The notes: generated from the letters alone by a model not told the origin. 64,000 nt of DNA from an uncultured Fibrobacter sp. (GCA_934700345.1 CAKUXP010000011.1:17543-81542), one strand, 5' to 3'; shown: positions 26,519 through 36,617, numbered from the stretch's first letter. Numbers and translations: made by a program.

Positions 26519-26959
26519 CTAAGCTAAAACCATTTCCACATACGGAAGTTCTTCAAATCCAGCTTTCTTATAAACGTGAACCGCCGGAATATTTTCCCTT
26601 TCGACTTCCAGCCGAAGCAGATAACCGGGAAAATTTTCCTGAACGAATTTCAAAAAGCCGCTTCCGATTCCGGCACCGCGAAACGAATCCTTCACATAGA
26701 TATCCTCGATCCAGACCGTACGCTTTCCGAATTCCGTCGAATAGCCGAACGCAAGCATCGCATAACCAGCGATTTCACTGTCTCTTTGCAAAAGATAGCC
26801 CGATGCAAACGGGGAATCGCCAACACACTCTTCCACGTCCCGGTGGAAGATTTCCTCGGAACCGTTTGTGAACACCGCCGGAGAAGCGTAAAAAGTCCGC
26901 ATCATCGAAACGACCTGTTCCATGTCGCCGCGAACCATTTTTCGAATCTGAATTGCCAT
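26519..26959 (-). CDS. GNAT-family N-acetyltransferase
   Basis: A 146-residue acetyltransferase starting MAIQIRKMVRGDMEQVVSMM. The core is VWIEDIYVKDSFRGAGIGSGFLKF, with the acetyl-CoA loop RGAGIG, followed by LRLEVERENIPAVHVYKKAGF, the usual last helix and strand. A good ribosome site (AGGAG) lies 10 bases before the ATG. The substrate is unknown; proteins of this size often acetylate small amines or protein N termini. Confidence 0.8.
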   Translation of the reverse strand: MAIQIRKMVRGDMEQVVSMMRTFYASPAVFTNGSEEIFHRDVEECVGDSPFASGYLLQRDSEIAGYAMLAFGYSTEFGKRTVWIEDIYVKDSFRGAGIGSGFLKFVQENFPGYLLRLEVERENIPAVHVYKKAGFEELPYVEMVLA

Positions 26960-26983
26960 CTGAAATTCTCCTAGAAACGATGG

Positions 26984-27898
26984 TTACACATAAACGAAAT
27001 TTTTTTCGTCGAGCAGCGGATTCCCTTCATAGCGGTAAGCGGCCAGGATTCCGTTTCCACGGCAAGAGGCAACGCTGTAATCCAGACAGCAGATATTCGA
27101 ACGGAAAAGTTTCGGCAAGCCTTCGAGCCAATAGTGTCCAAAGAAATCAGGCCGTTCCGATTCCCCGTAAAAATTTCTAGACAAAATTTCTTCGGAAAGC
27201 CTTTGCGCAGGAATTTTGACTCCAGGCTGGAAAGCCAGATCGCGAAGCGTCTTTCCCCGAGGATTTTCCCACCACTTGATGCGTGCGCGAACCCGGCGGA
27301 CGCCTTCGCTATCGTAATAGAAAGCGCCGTTTTCCAGATCGACTTCCGGCCCCTGGACCGTATCCGACACGGCCTTTCGAATCTTTTCTTTTTGAAAAAT
27401 CCGGAAAAGGTTTTCCGGAGAACCTATCGTTTCGCAGCCTTCCTCGCGAAGGATTCGGATGTTTTCTGCGTCAAAGCAAGCGTGTTGCGCCCGAAACTCC
27501 GGCGTTTCCAGAAACAAGGGAAGCGTCAAGAACCATTTCCGTACATCAAAGAATTCGCCCTGAAAATTCTGGTAGGATTCCAGCGTTTTCGCATGAATCA
27601 GGATTTTATGGATACTGTGCTCTCGAAGATAGCCGCCATCCGGATTTCTTTGCCAAAAACACAGGGCATTGAATTCGTGGTTTCCCAGAAGAGCCTTTGC
27701 CGCGCCACATTCCACCATTCGCCGGACGATATTTACCGTTCCGCGGACATCCGGTCCTCGATCGATGTAATCCCCCAAAAAGACAGCTGTACTTGTCGGA
27801 TGGCGATACGCACCATTATTTTGTACGTATCCCAGTTTTCCAAGCAAATATTCAAGCCTTTCCCGATGTCCGTGGATATCACCGATAAAATCTATCAC
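26984..27898 (-). CDS. ApaH/PrpE-like metallophosphoesterase
   Basis: A 304-residue calcineurin-type phosphoesterase with the complete metal-site set: GDIHGH at the N terminus, GDYIDRGP about 40 residues later, GNHE, and further His/Asp residues (AQHACFD, FFGHYW). The grouping is closest to the diadenosine tetraphosphatase/PrpE branch, but exact substrates (Np4A, NpnN-capped RNA, or phosphoprotein) are not fixed by sequence. The start is a GTG at 27898, giving a 4-base overlap (GTGA) with nudC; an open frame upstream is only antisense-like extension inside nudC. Confidence 0.8.
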   Translation of the reverse strand: MIDFIGDIHGHRERLEYLLGKLGYVQNNGAYRHPTSTAVFLGDYIDRGPDVRGTVNIVRRMVECGAAKALLGNHEFNALCFWQRNPDGGYLREHSIHKILIHAKTLESYQNFQGEFFDVRKWFLTLPLFLETPEFRAQHACFDAENIRILREEGCETIGSPENLFRIFQKEKIRKAVSDTVQGPEVDLENGAFYYDSEGVRRVRARIKWWENPRGKTLRDLAFQPGVKIPAQRLSEEILSRNFYGESERPDFFGHYWLEGLPKLFRSNICCLDYSVASCRGNGILAAYRYEGNPLLDEKNFVYV

Positions 27899-28731
27899 AG
27901 CGTCCCTTCCTTGAATCGCCTGATCATCACACCCGAGACGCTGAGACGCCCCGTATACTCTCCGATTTCTTCGCGGGGGACCCATTTTGCAAAGGAAAGT
28001 TCCGAATCCTGCACGGTGATTTTCGGAGAGCCGGAAAGTTTTGCCGTAAAGCCTGCGATAAGCGAATTGGAAAACGGCCACGGTTCGCTTGCGAAATATC
28101 GGATATCCTGGATCGAAACGCCCGCTTCTTCCTTGACTTCCCGCGCAGCGGCCTGTTCCAGCGATTCCCCGACTTCAACAAAGCCCGAAATCAGGTAAGG
28201 CTTCGGATCGGGATTGTTCAGGTTGTGCGCCATCAGAAGCTTGTCTTCCCACATGACGGACACGATGACGACCGGGCAGATTTTCGGATAGACGCTTGTA
28301 CCGCAACACTCGCAGACAAACGCCCGCTCGTCCGTTTTTCGTTTCATCGGATGTCCGCAGTGTCCGCAGAAACGGTTTGACTGTTCCCAGCGAGAAACAT
28401 GCGCAGCGACCGCACCGCCGAATGCGAGCGAAAGTTCTGGCATCGTGCGGAAAAAGCGATCTTTCACCAATTCGAATTCAAGGGAGCCAAAAGCAAAATT
28501 TTCTTCCGCCGAAAAGAATGCCAGCCCGTCAATGGAAAAGAGATAGTGCAGAGACTTAGAAATTTCCGGGCAGAGACATTTCGCATCGGCGACCGTCGGG
28601 ATACAAAAAGAGGTTTCCGTTTTTTTCAGCAGGACGAAAGAACCTTCGGTATAGATTACGAAATCGGATGGTTTCGGTTCCTGTAAACGAAATTCGTTGT
28701 ACATTACATGTGGCGCGATTTCATACATCAT
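27895..28731 (-). CDS. nudC: NAD(H) pyrophosphatase / NAD-cap hydrolase NudC
   Basis: A 278-residue Nudix enzyme. The zinc ribbon FCGHCG...CECCG lies at about residues 113-135. The Nudix box is present as GFVEVGESLEQAAAREV with the catalytic EEAG, and SEPWPFSNSL matches the NADH-specific SQPWPFPxS motif downstream with one change (E for Q). It splits NAD(H) to NMN and AMP and removes NAD caps from RNA. It overlaps the upstream transporter gene and the downstream phosphoesterase gene by 4 bases each, so the three are translated as an operon. Confidence 0.92.
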   Translation of the reverse strand: MMYEIAPHVMYNEFRLQEPKPSDFVIYTEGSFVLLKKTETSFCIPTVADAKCLCPEISKSLHYLFSIDGLAFFSAEENFAFGSLEFELVKDRFFRTMPELSLAFGGAVAAHVSRWEQSNRFCGHCGHPMKRKTDERAFVCECCGTSVYPKICPVVIVSVMWEDKLLMAHNLNNPDPKPYLISGFVEVGESLEQAAAREVKEEAGVSIQDIRYFASEPWPFSNSLIAGFTAKLSGSPKITVQDSELSFAKWVPREEIGEYTGRLSVSGVMIRRFKEGTL

Positions 28732-29798
28732 ACGCGGAAGATTTCCCTCTTGTGTTCCTTGAGAAAGGCAAGCGCGCGACTCTTACGGCGAGCGTGTTCC
28801 TGCAAATCAACAGCGACATCGAACTCATCAACGATTTCCCTTCCTAGAATTTCTTCCAGGACATCTTCAAGCGAAGCGAGTCCCGCAATACTTCCATATT
28901 CATCGACGACTGCGACGATATGTCCGCGCTGTTTCAAGAAGCGCAGAAGCAGCTTGTCAAGCGAAAGGCTGTCCGGTACAAATTGAATCGGACGCATCAA
29001 TTTTTTCAGAGGCACATCGCGTTTTCCTCCAGCGACCAGGTTATAGACATCGCGCCGAAGAACCAACCCGACCCACTTTTCCCTGTCCGCGGGATCATAA
29101 AGCGGAATCCGGGAAAAAGGCCAGTTGGGATTCTTGTCCAGCTCTACCCCGATCGTACTGTCAAGAGGAAGCGTAAATGCCACCTGCCGCGGCGTCATGA
29201 TTTTCCGGACAAGGACCGATTTTAGGGAAAGGATGTTCTTGATGACAGCGGCCTGCTGCCTATCGAGGACTTCATCGCGAAGGCCCAGGTTGACCAGGCT
29301 GTTGATGTCCTCGACGCTCACTTCCGGTTCCTCGTCGCTACTCTTTGTCCAGTGTTTCGTGATGAACAGACACAGTTTGATGAGCCCCGTATAATTCAGG
29401 AAAATCGTGATGTAATACATCGGAACGGCGCAGATCGGACCGACGCGTTTTGCCTGTTTGACACCGATTGTCTTCGGAGTAATCTCGCCAAAAAGAAGAA
29501 TCAGGATAGACATCGCAATCGGAAGTATCACCTGGACGGTCATGCTGAAATGCGCCACGGCAAACGACGTCGCCAGATAGACACCAAGCGTATTGGCAAC
29601 CGTGTTGAAAATCAGGACGGACGCGATATAGCGATCGATATTGTTCTTGACATGCGCGATATAGCGCGCCGTGAACGCGCCTTTCTTGGCAAGGGCATCC
29701 ACCGCGGAGACCGGAAAGCTATAAAAGGCAGCCTCGGTAAAGGAACAGAACGCGGAACAGGCAAGGCAAAAGATCGTGGCGAAAAGAGTAAGCAGCAT
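28728..29798 (-). CDS. CNNM/HlyC-type transporter (DUF21 + CBS pair)
   Basis: A 356-residue membrane protein. The N-terminal DUF21 region (about 1-180) has an SAFCSFTEAAFYS start and several hydrophobic spans with LLFGEITPKTIGV. The C-terminal part holds two CBS motifs (KIMTPRQVAFTL and VAVVDEYGSIAGL followed by EDVLEEILGREIVDE). The usual C-terminal CorC_HlyC domain is absent, as the protein ends soon after the second CBS motif. Such proteins are linked to Mg2+ or Co2+ homeostasis. First gene of the transporter-nudC-phosphoesterase operon. Confidence 0.85.
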   Translation of the reverse strand: MLLTLFATIFCLACSAFCSFTEAAFYSFPVSAVDALAKKGAFTARYIAHVKNNIDRYIASVLIFNTVANTLGVYLATSFAVAHFSMTVQVILPIAMSILILLFGEITPKTIGVKQAKRVGPICAVPMYYITIFLNYTGLIKLCLFITKHWTKSSDEEPEVSVEDINSLVNLGLRDEVLDRQQAAVIKNILSLKSVLVRKIMTPRQVAFTLPLDSTIGVELDKNPNWPFSRIPLYDPADREKWVGLVLRRDVYNLVAGGKRDVPLKKLMRPIQFVPDSLSLDKLLLRFLKQRGHIVAVVDEYGSIAGLASLEDVLEEILGREIVDEFDVAVDLQEHARRKSRALAFLKEHKREIFRV

Positions 29799-29809
29799 AT
29801 TTTAAAAGT

Positions 29810-29850
29810 AGGAATTAGAATTCAGGAAACAGGAACCAAAAATCAGAAAA
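29810..29850. repeat. short fragment of the TTAG/ATCAG intergenic repeat
   Basis: The 52-base gap between the CNNM-type gene and lpxB contains GGAATTAGAATTCAGG and ATCAGAAAATCAGG words like those in the longer repeats at 26222 and 48975. It is too short for a firm homology call. Confidence 0.35.
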
Positions 29851-30900
29851 TCAGGTTTTAAAAGGAACCTGCAGTTGCGCATCAAATATTCGAAGGACAT
29901 CCGACGCGTGACTTTCACAGTCCGCAAGCGAGCTTTTCACAAGTTCACAGACGACAGGAGGTTTTCCGCAACGTTCCCGCTCGATATTCGGAATTGTCAG
30001 GTACTTCGTGCGAATAAAAAACTTTCCAAGGATATATGTTAGCGGATCGATCCGGGACGCCGCGACACAGAATGTTTTTGCCTTGAACGCTTCCACGACG
30101 GCGCTTCCGGGAGCCGCGACGACAAGCTTTGCCTGGCTTAACAGGACAAAGCGTTCCTCTGCGCTTTTCGGCGAAAGGAACACCGGAAAATCAATTGACA
30201 GATTTTGTCGTAGAAATTTTTCGGTAAAGTCCCTGGATGCGATAAATCGCACCGACAGTTTTTTTTCTTTTAGTTTGCACGCAATTTGCAGATAAAGCCT
30301 GAAATTGCGACGAATCTGGGCAAGACGGCTTCCCGGGTAAAGCAAGGCGATGTTTTCCCTCGGCAAGGGAAACGCATTCTTGGAAACAGAATCAAACGGA
30401 TGCGGAATTTTTTTGACATGCAGACCGTACTTTCGATAGGCTTCACATTCCACATCAAACATTGCACGGATTTCCACGTTTGAACGCGCCTTCGGGGTTA
30501 AGAACTTTCGGATGCGCTTTGGCTTCCAGGCCCAAATTTGCGGAGGTTCCACATAGATGACGCGCTTGTCCAATTTGAGCGCAAGTTCCATCAGCCCAAG
30601 ATTAAATCCCGGATAATCGACAGCGACAAGCCCCCGACAGTTTCTGTCTTGCAACAGTTTTTTTAGAATCGAGAAGTTCCGCCGCAATTTTTTACCGTGG
30701 AGCAGCACATCGAAAAAGCCGTTCACCGGCAAATCGTCAAAAGAAAAAACCGGCCTTAGCCCGGCACTCTGCATCCGAGCCCCGCCGGAACCAATCGTTC
30801 CCAACCCTTTTTCGGAAATTTCACGGACAACGGCTTCTCCCAGAATATCGCCGGAATCTTCACCAGCGCAAAACAGCCAAAAGGGACGATTCAAGATCAA
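29851..30900 (-). CDS. lpxB: lipid-A-disaccharide synthase
   Basis: A 349-residue GT19 enzyme that joins UDP-2,3-diacylglucosamine and lipid X. Evidence: AGEDSGDILGEAVV at the N terminus, GSGGARMQSAG, VDYPGFNLGL, YVEPPQIWAWKP, LLYPGSRLAQIRRN and VVAAPGSAVVEA. It is somewhat shorter than the E. coli enzyme (382). The likely start is a TTG at 30900 or 30894, since the frame continues upstream only inside dnaE; with TTG at 30900 the genes overlap by 4 bases. Placement behind dnaE is unusual but close. Confidence 0.9.
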   Translation of the reverse strand: MILNRPFWLFCAGEDSGDILGEAVVREISEKGLGTIGSGGARMQSAGLRPVFSFDDLPVNGFFDVLLHGKKLRRNFSILKKLLQDRNCRGLVAVDYPGFNLGLMELALKLDKRVIYVEPPQIWAWKPKRIRKFLTPKARSNVEIRAMFDVECEAYRKYGLHVKKIPHPFDSVSKNAFPLPRENIALLYPGSRLAQIRRNFRLYLQIACKLKEKKLSVRFIASRDFTEKFLRQNLSIDFPVFLSPKSAEERFVLLSQAKLVVAAPGSAVVEAFKAKTFCVAASRIDPLTYILGKFFIRTKYLTIPNIERERCGKPPVVCELVKSSLADCESHASDVLRIFDAQLQVPFKT

Positions 30901-33900
30901 GCCTTGACTTTTGCCGACACCCAGACATTCGCCGCGCCGAATTCCTTCTGCAGCCACTCAAAAATGTCCGGAGTGTAAGCTATCTTGATGACCTGCGCCC
31001 GAAGCGTGTGCACATGTCCCGAAAGGGTTTCCACGTGAAAGACGACTTCCGCGGCATGCTCGCCGGGAAGAGCCTGCGCCATTTCAAGCCTTTCAAGAAT
31101 TGTGTCCATGCGATTTTCGACAAGTTCCATCGAAGAAACAATCACATGGATAAAGTTTACAAGACGCGCCCGGACCTCGTCCATTGAAAAGGCCTTATCG
31201 ACGATAATCTGCAATTTCGACGGGTCCTGGTTTTGCGGCGTGAGCTTTCCCCGGACAATGACACGGTCGTCTTCGCCAAAGTGGTCGCGGCAACGCTCCC
31301 AGGAATCCGGCGGGAAAAAGATGGAAATTTCCCCCTGGAAATCCTGCAGCATCCCGGATCCCATCGTTTTCGTTTCGTCCTTCTTGCTCTGAAACGATCG
31401 AAGGCCCGTGATGATTCCCCCGACGCAGATGATAGACTTCGGATTTTTTGCGACAATTTCGTCTAGCTCGCTTTCCGCAAGGCTGTTCGTGGTAAAGCCT
31501 CGGAGCTCCGGTCGACATTCGTCTAGAGGATGCGCCGAAAGGTACAGCCCGAGGACATCGCGTTCCTTGTTCAGAAGCTCCATTAGGCCCCACGGCTGCG
31601 CCTCTTCATACGTTTCATCGAGATGGATTTCCGACTTTTCTCCGCCACCCATCAAGTCGAACAGAGATGTCTGACCTGCATCCTGTTCCTTGCGATGACG
31701 GTTTGCAACATCAATCGCCTTTTCGACGCTCGCCATCAGAGTAGGCCTGTTCGGAGTCGTCGGGGACATCTTGTCAAAGGCCCCCGCCATTACAAGACTT
31801 TCGAGAGCCTTTCGATTTAACGGAGGACGTTTTTCCGGTTGAGCGGTCTGGTAATCGCCTACTCGCTTGCAGAGATCGAAGAGCGTCTTGTAGGGACCGT
31901 GAGCCTCGCGTTCCGCGACGACATCTTCGATTACGGGAAGCCCGACATTCCGGATTCCAGCAAGGCCGTAAAGAATCTGTCCGTTCCTATTCGCCGAAAA
32001 GACTCCGAGCGACGTGTTGATGTCGGGCGGGAGAACTTCTATTCCCATCCGCTTGCATTCCTGGACTATCGTTACGATGTCTTCCGTTTTTCCCATCTTG
32101 GAAGTCATCGAAGCCGCCATGTATTCCGGACCGAAATGTGTCTTTAGGTAAGCGGTCTGGTATGCGACATAGGCGTATGCCGCAGCATGGCTCTTGTTGA
32201 AAGCGTATCCGCAGAACGGAAGAACCGCATCCCAGACTTTCTGGATCATCGCCTTGTCGTAACCGCACGAGACACACTTTTCCTTGAATTCCGGTTCGAG
32301 CTTCGCCATTTTTTCCGGCATTTTCTTCGCCATGATTCGACGGATATTGTCTGCGCCGCCAAGCGTGTAGCCGCCGAGAATCTGCGCGAGCTGCATCACC
32401 TGTTCCTGATAGACGATAACCCCGTAGGTTTCCCCGAGAACAGGCTCTAGGTCCTTGTGGTAACAGTCGATTTTTTCCGTGCCAAGCTTTCGTGCGATAA
32501 AATGCGGAATCTGTTCGATCGGTCCCGGACGGTAAAGAGCGTTCATCGCGATAAGGTCGCTTATCCGGGAAGGTTTCAGCTCTCGCAGATACTTCTGCAT
32601 TCCCGGAGATTCAAACTGGAAAACCGCCGTCGTCATTCCCTTGCTCAGGAGGGCGAATGTGTCCTTGTCGTCCGTCGGAACCTTGTCCATGTCCAGCTCG
32701 ACGCCATGTGTTTTCTTCACCATGTTCACCGTGTCCTGGATGATGGACAAGTTGATAAGGCCGAGGAAGTCCATCTTGAGCAACCCGATCGTTTCGGAAT
32801 AGTGCTTGTCATACATCACGACAGGCGTGTCCGCGGGAGCAGCCCGATAAAGAGGCGCCAGATTATAGATAGGAGTAGGCGTAATCACGACACCGCAAGC
32901 ATGTACGCCGGTCTGACGGGGAAGATCTTCTAGCCGAAGCGCGATATCCCACAGCTCCCGGTAGGATTCGCGACTATTGATAAACGCTTGCAGCGGAGCC
33001 GGATCGTAGTCCGGTGCGACAGGCGCACCTTTTTTTGTCTTGCCCGTCCACGCTTCGGTAAGGCTGAAATTCAGGACACGCTGCGGAAAGAGCTTGATAA
33101 TAGCCCCCGCTTCACGGTGATCGATGCCTAGCACCCGGGCGACATCCTTGATGACCGCCTTGGACTTTAGCATTCCATAGGTAATGATCTGGCCAACGCA
33201 ATCCGCTCCGTACTTTTGCGTCACATAGTCGATGACACGACCACGGTCCCTATCCGCAATGTCCGTATCGATATCCGGCATGGAAACGCGTTCCGGATTG
33301 AGGAAACGTTCGAAGAGAAGCCCGAACTTGAGCGGGTCGATGTTCGTGATGCCAATGATGTAGGTGACAATGGAACCCGCAGCGGATCCTCGGCCCGGTC
33401 CCACGGGAATGCCATGTTCCCGAGACCAGTTGATGAAATCCCACACGATGAGCAGATAGCCGGCAACGTTCATGTTGCGGATGCAGTTCAGCTCCTTATA
33501 GACACGGTCGCTCACCTCTGTCCCGTGCTGCGGGTACTGGAATTTTTCATCGGGATAGCGTCTATCAAGACGCTCCCGGCAAAGATGGATCAGATAGGCA
33601 TCGGCATCGCCGCCCTTGCGGCAGAGCTTGTCATGCTCCATGATTTTCTCTACCGCTTCCCGGTCTTCGGCGGTAAAGGTTTCGACCGTCTTGTCTTCGT
33701 GTTTTTTCAGGTATGCCTTCGCGGCCTTTTCAAACGCACCGGGATATTCCTTCGCAAATTCCTCGTCCATCACCCGATAAATTTCCCGATATTCCTCGGA
33801 CTCCAGAAACTCTTTCGGAATCTGGTAGCGCGGCCAGAAATCATCGCCGATTCCAGTTTTCACCTCGAAATGGCAACGCAGCGCAATCTTCTCCGTATTG

Positions 33901-34712
33901 TCGAGAGCTTCCGGAAAATCCGCAAACAGGGAGCGCATCTCCGATTCCGTGCGAAAGTAGAATTGGTCCGTCGGAAATCGCCTATCGGTAAATTCCTTAA
34001 ATTTTTCGACTAGGGCGATACAGCGCAAAGCCTTGTGCGCATTGTTGTCTTCCCGCTTGATGTAATGGACATCCCCGACCGCGACAAGTTCGCGCGAAAG
34101 CTCCTTTGCAAGCGATACCGTAAACAGGTTCAGCGTCTTCTGGAGAGCGATGCCGTTGTCGCAAATCGAAAGATACAGATGGCCGTGGTCAAAAATTTTG
34201 TCAAGCGATTCGATATACGCTCGGGCCTGCGCTTCGCGACCCGCTACGGCATTCGAACCGTAACGGCTGAAATAGTCCCCGGCGATCGCGATGAGTCCTT
34301 CCTTGTGCGCATCCACCACCGAAAGCGGAACCGACGGCGTTTCCGCCCAGCGAGCCGATTCCTCGTAGCGATAGCTCACGATGCGCAAGAGGTTATAATA
34401 CCCTGTCTCGTTTTCGACAAGAAGTGTCAAGCGTTCATAGCTCTGCGTATCCCTCGGGTTACAGCCGGGCGTATCGATATAGACATGGCAACCGAGAATA
34501 GTCCTTATCGGAGCGAGTCCCTTTTCCTTGCGCTTCTTGTTCAGGGCCTTTCCGCGTTCCTGAAATTCCAGGATGCCGAACATCGTCCCGTGATCGGTCA
34601 GGGCGACAGCCGGTGCATTGTCCGCAGCAGCAGCGGCAAAAATATCGTCAAGCCGGGCAGAAGCCTGAAGTACCGAAAATTCCGAATGCAACTGGAGATG
34701 GACAAAACTCAT
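30897..34712 (-). CDS. dnaE: DNA polymerase III alpha subunit
   Basis: A 1271-residue replicative polymerase of DnaE1 type. The PHP domain starts FVHLQLHSEFSVLQ and has LTDHGTMFG. The polymerase palm has GRGSAAGSIVTYI and the catalytic aspartates in MPDIDTDIADRDRG (the usual form is PDFDIDF). The fingers carry FNKSHAAAYAYVAYQTAYLK. The C-terminal OB fold begins near VGGIITGLRSFQ. A good ribosome site (GGAGG) lies 5 bases before the ATG. It follows the helicase-associated gene by 12 bases and overlaps lpxB. Confidence 0.97.
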   Translation of the reverse strand: MSFVHLQLHSEFSVLQASARLDDIFAAAAADNAPAVALTDHGTMFGILEFQERGKALNKKRKEKGLAPIRTILGCHVYIDTPGCNPRDTQSYERLTLLVENETGYYNLLRIVSYRYEESARWAETPSVPLSVVDAHKEGLIAIAGDYFSRYGSNAVAGREAQARAYIESLDKIFDHGHLYLSICDNGIALQKTLNLFTVSLAKELSRELVAVGDVHYIKREDNNAHKALRCIALVEKFKEFTDRRFPTDQFYFRTESEMRSLFADFPEALDNTEKIALRCHFEVKTGIGDDFWPRYQIPKEFLESEEYREIYRVMDEEFAKEYPGAFEKAAKAYLKKHEDKTVETFTAEDREAVEKIMEHDKLCRKGGDADAYLIHLCRERLDRRYPDEKFQYPQHGTEVSDRVYKELNCIRNMNVAGYLLIVWDFINWSREHGIPVGPGRGSAAGSIVTYIIGITNIDPLKFGLLFERFLNPERVSMPDIDTDIADRDRGRVIDYVTQKYGADCVGQIITYGMLKSKAVIKDVARVLGIDHREAGAIIKLFPQRVLNFSLTEAWTGKTKKGAPVAPDYDPAPLQAFINSRESYRELWDIALRLEDLPRQTGVHACGVVITPTPIYNLAPLYRAAPADTPVVMYDKHYSETIGLLKMDFLGLINLSIIQDTVNMVKKTHGVELDMDKVPTDDKDTFALLSKGMTTAVFQFESPGMQKYLRELKPSRISDLIAMNALYRPGPIEQIPHFIARKLGTEKIDCYHKDLEPVLGETYGVIVYQEQVMQLAQILGGYTLGGADNIRRIMAKKMPEKMAKLEPEFKEKCVSCGYDKAMIQKVWDAVLPFCGYAFNKSHAAAYAYVAYQTAYLKTHFGPEYMAASMTSKMGKTEDIVTIVQECKRMGIEVLPPDINTSLGVFSANRNGQILYGLAGIRNVGLPVIEDVVAEREAHGPYKTLFDLCKRVGDYQTAQPEKRPPLNRKALESLVMAGAFDKMSPTTPNRPTLMASVEKAIDVANRHRKEQDAGQTSLFDLMGGGEKSEIHLDETYEEAQPWGLMELLNKERDVLGLYLSAHPLDECRPELRGFTTNSLAESELDEIVAKNPKSIICVGGIITGLRSFQSKKDETKTMGSGMLQDFQGEISIFFPPDSWERCRDHFGEDDRVIVRGKLTPQNQDPSKLQIIVDKAFSMDEVRARLVNFIHVIVSSMELVENRMDTILERLEMAQALPGEHAAEVVFHVETLSGHVHTLRAQVIKIAYTPDIFEWLQKEFGAANVWVSAKVKA

Positions 34713-34724
34713 CGGAGCCTCCGT

Positions 34725-36617
34725 TTATTCGATGCGCGCCATCCGGAGTTCCGCAATCGATTCGAGCGGCAGCTCCAAGACCTTTCCGCTAGGTTCCAAA
34801 ACAATCTTCGCGACAAAGGGAACCTTGGAAAAATGCAGCGCTTCGACCTTGAAGCGGATTTCGTCGGGAAGTTTCGGCAATTTCACGTTCTTAACTTCCT
34901 TTTTCGAAAGCTTCGCTTCCAGGGATCCGCCCGTAGAACGCGCATAGCGCAGGACCTTGAACAGATCGACCATGGCAAACTTTTGGAAATCCCCTCCGTA
35001 CTTAGTCGTCTCGAGAGCCGCCGAAACGGATGTTCCGTCTATTTCGGGCTTGAACAGGAAATCGGGTTCGCCTTCCTGCGTCCAATGCAACCAGAAAGCC
35101 TTGTTCCAGTCTGTATTGTGGAACGGCTCCACCGGAACCTTGCTTACCGGAAGCGCAGGCTCTAGACCGTAATGCCTAAGCAGTTCGCGGATTTTCGGTT
35201 CAAATTCGGGCTTGACGATAAACCCATAGCCGGGAATCGTCTCCTCGACCATTTCCATAAATTGCGCAAACTTTTCGAGAGCTTCGCGGATTTCGGCCCG
35301 GTCGATTTTCAGGATGCGAACCGTGCTAAATGACGAATCATAATAGCAAGCTTCCCATTCATGCATCGCTTCGAGTACATTTGCGGGGGCGCTGACCCAA
35401 CCTTCGAAACTTTCGATGGAATCCTTGGAAAATCCCGTTTTCAGTCCGTTCAGAAAAGAATCACGCGAAATGGAAAAACGAAGGTACGGTTCATCGTTCT
35501 GGACATCCGCAAGGCATGCCGACATGAACAGGACCCGCGGAGCGCTTTTCACCGAGATGACCATTTCAAAATTCGGAAGCGTCGAGATTTGCGCCCCGAG
35601 CATCGGCGTTGCACCGGCAGAGAGCCATTCTTGCGCCCATGCCGAAAGGCGTACCGCAACGATTTTTCCCGACTGGACAGAAAATTCGAGCATTCCAAGA
35701 AGCCAGAGTTCGGCAAGGGGCCTAGGGAGCGCCGACCAGAAAATATCGTCCGCAGAAGGCAGGCGAAACGTCGGATCCAGCGTCCAGAGGATTCGCTCCG
35801 CATGCATTGCGGAAACATTTCGCCGAATGGAAAACAGGACATGCTTGAAAAACTCTTCCGAACCGTGAAAACGCCGCTTGATCCACCATTCGAGAATTTC
35901 GTTCTTGAGCCGAAATCCGTTGTGTTTCAGGAAATCCAACGCAATATCCGTTACAATCAAGTCCATGCCTTGCTGTTCGATCCAGCCGTTTGCAGAAAGG
36001 AATTCCATCAGGAGCGAAACTTCCTCGCGGGTGGTTTCGGCGGAAAGCATCTTGGAATAGCGGAACGCTTCCTCGCAAAGCTGTATCGATCGGCGGTGCA
36101 GATTTCCCGTTCCGTTCATCTTCATCTTTCCGAGGCGCACAAAGGAAAGCACCTGGCAGAGATGCCAGACAAGCATATCCTCGTAACTGAAGAATCGCGT
36201 TTTCTCGTCCGCAGCGAGTTCCTCTGTCGAAAGGAGTACGTTTTTCAAAAAGTCGCCAAAGCCAAAATAGACGTAGGAACCCTTTTCCGTCTTGGAGCGC
36301 CACAGATAGAGCCCTTTTGCGGCTTCGAGCAAAAACGGTTCGACTTCATCCCGCTTGTTCGCAGGAGCAGCCAGGCGCAACTCGTTGATTTCAAGCCCGC
36401 GACTTTCGCTATGATAGATCAAAAAGAGGCAGAGGCGTTTCCACGATTCAAGAGAAGCATAAAACTTTTCGAAACGTTCGACACCGGTAAAGAATTCGAG
36501 CGTTTCCGAAAGAATTTTCGCATTGTTCAACAGCCCCTTGGAACCGAACGCCTTTACGTGCAATTCCTTGAGCTGCGGCTTGGCCATGCTATATAAGAAA
36601 TCTTTGACAGCGAGCAT
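34725..36617 (-). CDS. helicase-associated domain protein (Helicase_C_3/XPB-like)
   Basis: A 630-residue cytosolic protein of mostly helical N-terminal part and a C-terminal region resembling the XPB/Ssl2 helicase-associated domain (Helicase_C_3): STLPNFEMVISVKSAPRVLF, then EPYLRFSISRDSFLNGLKTGFS and ESFEGWVSAP. No Walker motifs are seen, so it is not itself a helicase. In Actinobacteria similar proteins sit with XPB-type helicases; here its neighbours are the DinG-like helicase and dnaE, which suggests a DNA-metabolism role. That role is inference. Confidence 0.65.
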   Translation of the reverse strand: MLAVKDFLYSMAKPQLKELHVKAFGSKGLLNNAKILSETLEFFTGVERFEKFYASLESWKRLCLFLIYHSESRGLEINELRLAAPANKRDEVEPFLLEAAKGLYLWRSKTEKGSYVYFGFGDFLKNVLLSTEELAADEKTRFFSYEDMLVWHLCQVLSFVRLGKMKMNGTGNLHRRSIQLCEEAFRYSKMLSAETTREEVSLLMEFLSANGWIEQQGMDLIVTDIALDFLKHNGFRLKNEILEWWIKRRFHGSEEFFKHVLFSIRRNVSAMHAERILWTLDPTFRLPSADDIFWSALPRPLAELWLLGMLEFSVQSGKIVAVRLSAWAQEWLSAGATPMLGAQISTLPNFEMVISVKSAPRVLFMSACLADVQNDEPYLRFSISRDSFLNGLKTGFSKDSIESFEGWVSAPANVLEAMHEWEACYYDSSFSTVRILKIDRAEIREALEKFAQFMEMVEETIPGYGFIVKPEFEPKIRELLRHYGLEPALPVSKVPVEPFHNTDWNKAFWLHWTQEGEPDFLFKPEIDGTSVSAALETTKYGGDFQKFAMVDLFKVLRYARSTGGSLEAKLSKKEVKNVKLPKLPDEIRFKVEALHFSKVPFVAKIVLEPSGKVLELPLESIAELRMARIE

